18,250 nucleotides of DNA from JAJTFW01 sp031411335 (GTDB lineage Bacteria > Bacteroidota > Bacteroidia > AKYH767-A > OLB10). The notes below the pieces were generated by a model, which was not told the origin of the DNA, did not search any database, and worked only from the letters and a program-made list of their open reading frames with translations. The number at the start of each line of letters is the position of its first letter. Positions within the stretch are counted from its first letter, which is position 1. A program made the translations under genes and the position numbers. This document shows, one piece after another, positions 13,565 to 18,250 of the stretch. The DNA is taken from NCBI GenBank assembly GCA_031411335.1, contig JANOAX010000135.1:1-18250 (forward strand). The letters are read 5' to 3'.

Positions 13565-15694
13565 ATGAATTATAAAATTATTACTGCCGTTTGTATGGTT
13601 TCAACATTTCTAAGTCTAGGTGTTTCTGCACAAGCTTTAGTCTATCCCAAAACAGCAAAAGGAAATACCGTCGATGATTATCACGGAACGAAAGTAAGTG
13701 ATCCCTACCGCTGGTTGGAAATCGATACCGCTAAAGAAGTGATGGCATGGGTAGAAGCAGAAAACAAAGTTACCAATGCTTACCTTTCTAAAATTCCTTT
13801 CCGTGATGGTTTCAAAAAAAGATTGACGGAAATTGTGAACTATGAAAAATTTTCAGCGCCAAGTAAAGTAGGTGAATTTTATTTTTTCTCTAAAAATGAT
13901 GGATTACAAAATCAATCGGTAATCTATTATCAAAAAGGAATTGATGGAACGCCCATGGTTTTTATTGATCCTAATAAAATGTCGAAGGAGGGTACTGCCG
14001 CAATCAGCTTACTTGGATTTAGCCATGATAAAAAACATGTCGCTTACGGAATTAATGAAAGTGGTTCCGATTGGCAAACCATTAAAGTGATGCAAGTGGA
14101 TGGCGCAAAATTGTTAGAAGATGAATTGAAATGGGTGAAGTTTAGCAGCGCCGCTTGGTATAAAGATGGATTTTTTTACTCTCGCTATGAAACACCTTCT
14201 TCTGGAACAGAGTTAAGTGCTAAGAATGAGAATCATCAAATATGGTATCACAAATTGGGAACTAAACAAGATGCTGATAAAATGATCTTTATGGATAAAG
14301 AAAATCCATTGCGCTATTATGGTGCTCAAGTTACCGAAGATGAAAAGTATCTTTTTATTTATGTTTCGCAAGGAACGTATGGAACAGAAATTCTTTACAA
14401 AAATTTAGATCAACCAAACATGGTTCCGAAGATGTTGTTTAAAGGTTTCAGTAATGAGTACGGAGTGGTAGAAAGCGTTGGAAGTAAAATCATCGTAAGC
14501 ACAAATCACGGCGCTCAAAACAATCATTTAATTTCGCTCGATCTTAATTCTTTCAATCCAGAAATGGATTACGAGAAGCAATGGAAAATAGTAGTTCCTG
14601 AAACGAAATCGTTGTTGGAAAATGTTACTACCGCAGGTGGAAAATTATTTTTGAATTATTTGCAGGATGTTTCCTCTCATGTGTATCAATACAGTTATGA
14701 AGGAGTAAAAGAGCACGAAGTGGAATTGCCTGCCATTGGTACCGCTACTGGATTTGGTGGATATATTGACGATAAGGAAGTGTTTTTTACATTTACCTCT
14801 TTCACGTACCCTCCTACTATTTATCGTTATAGTATTGCCGATAAAAAAGTTTCGAAGTTCCGTTCATCGGGCGTGAAGTTTAATCCAGATGATTATACTA
14901 CCGAGCAAGTGTTTTATCCAAGTAAGGATGGAACAAAGGTTCCGATGTTTATTGTTTACAAGAAGGGATTGAAGCGCGAAGGAAAAAATCCAACATTGCT
15001 TTATGCTTACGGTGGATTCAATGTAAATTTAAATCCAGGATTCAGTGCAACACGCCTCGCACTCCTCGAGCAAGGTGTCGTTTACGCAATGGCAAATATT
15101 CGTGGCGGCGGTGAGTACGGCGATGCGTGGCATAAAGCTGGAATGCTGTTGAAGAAGCAAAATGTGTTTGATGATTTTATTGCGGCAGCTGAATATCTTA
15201 TCAGTGAAAAATATACCTCGCCGTCTTACTTGGCAGTGCAAGGTGGATCGAATGGTGGATTGTTAATTGGCGCCGTCGTGAATCAACGTCCCGAATTATT
15301 CAAGGTTGCATTTCCTCAAGTGGGTGTAATGGACATGTTACGCTTCCACAAGTTTACTGTTGGTTGGGGATGGGTGGTTGAGTATGGATCCAGTGATACG
15401 CTCGCACATTTTAAAAATTTGTATGGGTATTCTCCCATCCATAATATCAAGCCTGCAAATTATCCTGCGGTGATGGTAACAACTGCCGATCACGATGACC
15501 GTGTGGTGCCCGCACATTCATTTAAGTACATCGCAACGTTGCAAGAAAATCAGAAAGGAACTAACCCAGTACTCATTCGTGTCGATGTGAAAGCCGGACA
15601 CGGTGCCGGAAAACCATTGAGCAAGACCATAGAAGAAGTAGCAGATACGTATTCGTTTATGTTGTACAATATGGGGGTAACACCGAAGTGGTAA
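13565..15694 (+). CDS. Prolyl oligopeptidase family serine peptidase (S9A), exported
   Basis: This 709-residue serine peptidase has a signal peptide (1 to about 22, ending VSAQA). The N-terminal segment DDYHGTKVSDPYRWLE is the typical S9A start. A seven-bladed beta-propeller follows (to about residue 430), then the alpha/beta hydrolase domain. The nucleophile is Ser562 in QGGSNGGLL, the aspartate lies in TADHDDRVVP (DDRV at 644-647) and the histidine is His679 in KAGHGAGKP. Typical RGGGEYGDAWHKAGM and YAYGGFN motifs precede the nucleophile. It should cleave short peptides after proline in the periplasm. Length and all motifs are intact. It stands alone between PhoD-like and purD genes; repeats start immediately at its stop codon. 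Confidence 0.97.
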   Translation: MNYKIITAVCMVSTFLSLGVSAQALVYPKTAKGNTVDDYHGTKVSDPYRWLEIDTAKEVMAWVEAENKVTNAYLSKIPFRDGFKKRLTEIVNYEKFSAPSKVGEFYFFSKNDGLQNQSVIYYQKGIDGTPMVFIDPNKMSKEGTAAISLLGFSHDKKHVAYGINESGSDWQTIKVMQVDGAKLLEDELKWVKFSSAAWYKDGFFYSRYETPSSGTELSAKNENHQIWYHKLGTKQDADKMIFMDKENPLRYYGAQVTEDEKYLFIYVSQGTYGTEILYKNLDQPNMVPKMLFKGFSNEYGVVESVGSKIIVSTNHGAQNNHLISLDLNSFNPEMDYEKQWKIVVPETKSLLENVTTAGGKLFLNYLQDVSSHVYQYSYEGVKEHEVELPAIGTATGFGGYIDDKEVFFTFTSFTYPPTIYRYSIADKKVSKFRSSGVKFNPDDYTTEQVFYPSKDGTKVPMFIVYKKGLKREGKNPTLLYAYGGFNVNLNPGFSATRLALLEQGVVYAMANIRGGGEYGDAWHKAGMLLKKQNVFDDFIAAAEYLISEKYTSPSYLAVQGGSNGGLLIGAVVNQRPELFKVAFPQVGVMDMLRFHKFTVGWGWVVEYGSSDTLAHFKNLYGYSPIHNIKPANYPAVMVTTADHDDRVVPAHSFKYIATLQENQKGTNPVLIRVDVKAGHGAGKPLSKTIEEVADTYSFMLYNMGVTPKW

Positions 15695-15733
15695 ATTGGT
15701 GAATTGGTGAGTTGGTGAATTGGTGAATTGGTG
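15693..15733 (+). repeat. GAATTGGTGA-type tandem repeat
   Basis: Successive 9-bp units of the form AATTGGTGA/GTTGGTGA run for about 41 bases directly from the peptidase stop codon; the first base is part of the TAA. The same unit occurs at 996-1015. Such runs are frequent between genes in Bacteroidota in my knowledge, and produce spurious open frames. Confidence 0.75.
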
Positions 15734-15734
15734 T

Positions 15735-15750
15735 CAAGATAGCTATCGGG
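15735..15750. repeat. Dispersed palindrome, copy 3 (left arm degraded)
   Basis: CAAGATAGCTATCGGG has 14 of 16 bases of the perfect copy; the two changes are in the left arm. It is 1 bp from the end of the 9-bp tandem repeat. Confidence 0.65.
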
Positions 15751-15830
15751 ATGCTGCACACAGAAGTCTGTCAGAAGAAATATAATTCTAGGTTTAAAAC
15801 AGTTGCGTTAATATTATGTAGAGATGAAGT

Positions 15831-15881
15831 TAGCAGCTAATATCAGCGGCTAGCAGCTAGTAGCTAGAAGCCAGCAGCCAG
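15831..15881 (+). repeat. AGCAGCTA-type short repeats
   Basis: Five to six near-copies of the TAGCAGCTA/TAGCTAGAAGC motif fill these 51 bases upstream of purD. They have no coding signal. Confidence 0.55.
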
Positions 15882-15933
15882 AAAATAATTAATGAGTGTA
15901 GAGCAATAAAATACAATAATTTAGATCAAAGCG

Positions 15934-17223
15934 ATGTCAGTAATATTACTTCTAGGATCCGGTGGCCGTGAACATGCTTTTGCGCGTGCTTTGGTGATGA
16001 GTGCGCAATGTGATCAGTTATTTATTGCTCCTGGAAATGCAGGAACCGCCATGTTAGGAACTAACGTTGATGTATCACCGAACGATTTTGAAAGTATCAA
16101 AACTTTTGTGTTGGAGAATAAGGTGGATTTAATTTTAGTGGGTCCTGAAGATCCCTTGGTGAATGGCATTGTCGATTTTTTTGAATCCGATTCGTTGATT
16201 AAACACATTCCCGTTATTGGTCCTTCTAAGATGGGTGCACAGTTGGAAGGAAGCAAGGAGTTCAGTAAGAATTTTATGAAGCGTCATGGCGTTCCTACTG
16301 CAGCGTATGCAAGTTTTACGTTTGCGAAGTTAGACGATGGGTATCGTTTTTTGGAAACATTGCGGCCTCCGTATGTGTTAAAAGCAGATGGTTTGGCTGC
16401 AGGAAAAGGAGTTCTCATCCTCGATAATTTACAAGAAGCAAAAGTCGAATTGAAAGCCATGCTCGGCGATGCAAAGTTTGGTAAAGCCGGAGAGAAGGTC
16501 GTAATAGAAGAATTCTTAGATGGAATTGAAGTGTCGATGTTTGTATTGACGGATGGAAAGAATTATAAAATTTTACCAGAAGCCAAGGACTATAAACGCA
16601 TCGGTGATGGCGACAAAGGATTAAATACAGGTGGCATGGGAGCCGTGAGTCCGGTTCCGTTTGTGGATGCATCGTTCGTACATAAAGTAGAAGAGCAAAT
16701 TATTAAACCCACCATTCTCGGATTAGCAAAAGAGAATATTAATTACCACGGATTTATTTTTATTGGATTAATGAATGTAGGTGGTGAACCCAAAGTAATA
16801 GAATACAATTGCCGAATGGGCGATCCCGAAACGGAAGCCGTTGTGCCACGCATTCAAAATGATTTCTTGGAATTAATGCAAGCAACGGCAACACAACAAC
16901 TCGATAAAATCGATTTCAAAATTGATCCACGTACTGCCGCCACAGTTGTCATGGTGTCGGGCGGTTACCCAGGAACATTTGAAAAAGGGTATACCATAAA
17001 AAATCTCGAGGAAGTTAGCGATACCATCGTCTTCCATGCTGGAACAAAAATGAATGGAAAAGATGTAGTCACGAATGGTGGTCGAGTATTAGCCATCACT
17101 TCCCTCGGAAATTCCATCGAAGAAGCCATCCAAAAATCATACGCCGCTGCCCACCACATCAATTACGACTATGCCTACTACCGCAAAGACATCGGTCAAG
17201 ATTTGATCACTCTCGTAAAATAA
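15934..17223 (+). CDS. purD: Phosphoribosylamine-glycine ligase (GARS)
   Basis: This 429-residue cytoplasmic ATP-grasp enzyme joins 5-phosphoribosylamine with glycine using ATP to give glycinamide ribonucleotide, the second step of purine synthesis. Motifs in order are the N-terminal nucleotide-binding GSGGREHA (8-15), GPEDPLVNGIVD, and GPSKMGAQLEGSKEFSKNFM. The ATP-grasp segment YVLKADGLAAGKGVLI, EEFLDGIEVSMFVL and NTGGMGAVSPVP follow, then the metal-binding EYNCRMGDPETEAV starting at residue 290. Length and motifs are normal for a stand-alone PurD; there is no fusion to other purine enzymes. It is followed 48 bp later by recO in the same direction, with a GC-rich repeat between, so co-transcription is possible. 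Confidence 0.98.
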   Translation: MSVILLLGSGGREHAFARALVMSAQCDQLFIAPGNAGTAMLGTNVDVSPNDFESIKTFVLENKVDLILVGPEDPLVNGIVDFFESDSLIKHIPVIGPSKMGAQLEGSKEFSKNFMKRHGVPTAAYASFTFAKLDDGYRFLETLRPPYVLKADGLAAGKGVLILDNLQEAKVELKAMLGDAKFGKAGEKVVIEEFLDGIEVSMFVLTDGKNYKILPEAKDYKRIGDGDKGLNTGGMGAVSPVPFVDASFVHKVEEQIIKPTILGLAKENINYHGFIFIGLMNVGGEPKVIEYNCRMGDPETEAVVPRIQNDFLELMQATATQQLDKIDFKIDPRTAATVVMVSGGYPGTFEKGYTIKNLEEVSDTIVFHAGTKMNGKDVVTNGGRVLAITSLGNSIEEAIQKSYAAAHHINYDYAYYRKDIGQDLITLVK

Positions 17224-17230
17224 TTTCGCC

Positions 17231-17263
17231 GCGTCCGCTGCGTAGCCGTTGCGCCCGCTGCGT
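17231..17263 (+). repeat. GC-rich direct repeat between purD and recO
   Basis: GCGTCCGCTGCGT (17231-17243) is repeated as GCGCCCGCTGCGT (17251-17263), with a 20-bp period and a 7-bp AGCCGTT spacer. It takes up most of the 48-bp gap. Confidence 0.6.
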
Positions 17264-17271
17264 TTAAATCC

Positions 17272-17997
17272 ATGATCCAAAAAACCCGCGCCATCGTCCT
17301 CGACATCACTCCCTACGCGGAGGCGAGCATCATTGTAAAAGCCTACACCGAAACCATGGGGCTACAAAGTTTTTTAGTGAACGGTGTACGCAAACCCAAA
17401 GCACGTTTTGCCAACAATCTTTTTCAACCGCTTACCATCATTGAAATTGTTGCGTATTTTAAAAAGCAAGGTGGATTACATCGTGTCTCCGATGTATCCG
17501 CATCACCACCGTTGGTTCATATTCCCTACGATACCATCAAAACCACCGTCGCATTATTCCTCGCCGAAATTTTATATCGCTCCATCAAAGAGGAAGAAGC
17601 CAATCCCGACTTATTCGGATTCATTGACCACAGCATTCAAATCCTCGATCTCCATCCAGAAACAACCAGTCGATTCCATTTAATTTTTTGCTTACAACTC
17701 ACGCGTTACTTAGGATTTTATCCGAGTGGAAGATTTTCAAACCATTCACGTTGCTTTGATTTAAAAGAGGGAGTTTTTCGCGAGAGCAAACCCATGCACC
17801 CATATTACATCGACCAACATTTAAGTCAACGCTTCGACGAACTGCTCGAACAAACGCTCGAAGACACGCACGAAATGAAAATGACCGCCGACGAACGCAA
17901 GCACATTCTCCAAGCCATCATCACCTACTTCGAACTTCACCACACCCAAGGATTCAGTATTCGTTCGCATGAAGTGTTGGCGGAGTTGATGAGTTAG
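17272..17997 (+). CDS. recO: DNA repair protein RecO
   Basis: A 241-residue protein of the usual RecO length. The N-terminal OB-fold shows the family pattern: TRAIVLDITPYAEASIIVKAYTETMGLQSFLVNGVRKPKARF, then LFQPLTIIEIVAYFKKQGGLHRVSDV. The C-terminal helical region carries LFLAEILYRSIKEEEANPDLFGFI and HLIFCLQLTRYLGFYPSG. RecO helps load RecA on single-strand-binding-protein-coated DNA and anneals strands, with RecR and RecF, in the RecF recombination pathway. The start at 17272 gives the canonical MIQKTRAIVL beginning; no Shine-Dalgarno is seen. No four-cysteine zinc site is evident. It follows purD by 48 bp. Confidence 0.94.
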   Translation: MIQKTRAIVLDITPYAEASIIVKAYTETMGLQSFLVNGVRKPKARFANNLFQPLTIIEIVAYFKKQGGLHRVSDVSASPPLVHIPYDTIKTTVALFLAEILYRSIKEEEANPDLFGFIDHSIQILDLHPETTSRFHLIFCLQLTRYLGFYPSGRFSNHSRCFDLKEGVFRESKPMHPYYIDQHLSQRFDELLEQTLEDTHEMKMTADERKHILQAIITYFELHHTQGFSIRSHEVLAELMS

Positions 17998-18107
17998 TTT
18001 GTTTCGTACGGGATTTTTTTTCTGTAATTTTTTTAGTTCGCGATCTTAGTTCGCTTCGGTTCGGGAGCCCTGCGTATTAGAGTCAATTGAATTTAGTGGA
18101 TGAGCCA
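17998..18107. other. AT-rich spacer after recO
   Basis: It contains two T-rich runs (about 18014-18022 and 18028-18034) but no clear stem before them, so I do not call a terminator. A short TAGTTCGC near-repeat occurs at about 18034 and 18047. Nothing else is visible before the hairpin repeat. Confidence 0.4.
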
Positions 18108-18174
18108 CAATTCGTATTGATTTAAATATCCAAAATACTATATATAACGTCGCCATTCATGGCGACGTTATAGG
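18108..18174. repeat. 76-bp-period hairpin repeat, unit 1
   Basis: This 67-bp unit starts CAATTCGT, contains ATATCCAAAATACTA (18126-18140) and ends with a perfect 14-bp inverted repeat: TATAACGTCGCCAT (18143-18156), loop TC, ATGGCGACGTTATA (18159-18172). It is identical to unit 2 at 59 of 67 positions. Confidence 0.85.
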
Positions 18175-18183
18175 TATCCGCAT

Positions 18184-18250
18184 CAATTCGTGGTGACTTG
18201 GATATCCAAAATACTAGAAATAACGTCGCCATTTATGGCGACGTTATAGG
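18184..18250. repeat. 76-bp-period hairpin repeat, unit 2 (at window edge)
   Basis: The second unit lies exactly 76 bp after the first. It carries a 13-bp perfect inverted repeat (18220-18232 and 18235-18247) around a TT loop. Most of the eight differences are in the first third of the unit; within the hairpin only a loop base and the outermost base differ. The array may continue past the window. Confidence 0.85.

Larger units (their letters stand above)
15695..15933. other. Intergenic region with repeats
   Basis: No gene is visible. It holds the end of the 9-bp tandem run, the palindrome copy 3 (15735-15750), and a patch of TAGCAGCTA-like units (15831-15881). A weak promoter-like TAATTTAG (15917-15924) lies 9 nt before the purD ATG. 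Confidence 0.5.

Noticed and set aside
15550..15759. Minus-strand open frame with an SPIHQLTNSPI-like product
   Set aside because: It is a translation of the 9-bp tandem repeat and the antisense of the peptidase 3' end, a common artefact of such repeats.
18108..18250. Possible start of a CRISPR array
   Set aside because: The supposed spacer part is as repetitive as the repeat part (59 of 67 bases shared), the period is 76 bp, the palindrome is nearly 30 bp, and no cas gene is in view.

Overview
The window reads as AT-rich chromosomal DNA of a member of the Bacteroidota. Three signs support this. Two large secreted proteins end in a type IX secretion (T9SS) sorting domain with the YPNP motif. 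Matches to the Bacteroidota -7 promoter box TAnnTTTG sit just upstream of several start codons. Start codons generally lack an obvious Shine-Dalgarno sequence. Genus cannot be told from the sequence. There is no rRNA, tRNA, transposase or phage gene, so most of this is ordinary housekeeping and secreted-protein territory with repeat-rich gaps.

Layout. 1-966 (+): 3' end of a bactofilin gene, overlapping an atpZ-like gene, then a four-helix membrane protein. This looks like the leading part of an ATP synthase locus, but no atpB follows. 966-1245: short repeats. 1246-1638 (-): group 3 truncated haemoglobin. 1791-2102 (+): small unknown membrane protein. 2539-5139: secreted four-CHRD-domain T9SS protein and a secreted fasciclin (FAS1) protein, each closed by a clear intrinsic terminator. 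5229-6221 (-): a membrane-anchored J-domain protein. It is divergent from dxr (6557-7723, isoprenoid precursor synthesis), which is followed by the site-2 protease gene rseP (7859-9196). 9197-9758: a mosaic of short repeats. 9759-11822 (-): secreted P-domain/CotH/T9SS protein. 12015-13406 (+): PhoD-like phosphoesterase. 13565-15694 (+): secreted prolyl oligopeptidase. 15695-15933: repeats. 15934-17997: purD (purine synthesis) and recO (recombinational repair), separated by a GC-rich repeat. 18108-18250: two copies of a 76-bp-period hairpin repeat running off the right edge.

How it fits together. dxr and rseP are close, co-oriented, essential-type envelope and isoprenoid genes. The CHRD, FAS1, CotH, PhoD and S9 peptidase genes all encode exported proteins. 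The rest look like independent single-gene units, many with their own promoter box. I see no convincing new multigene system. The items most worth a second look are the 76-bp hairpin repeat, the palindrome/short-repeat pairs between genes, the J-domain protein with its unusual middle and membrane parts, the atpZ-like pair without atpB, and the promoter boxes only 6 nt from the start codon.
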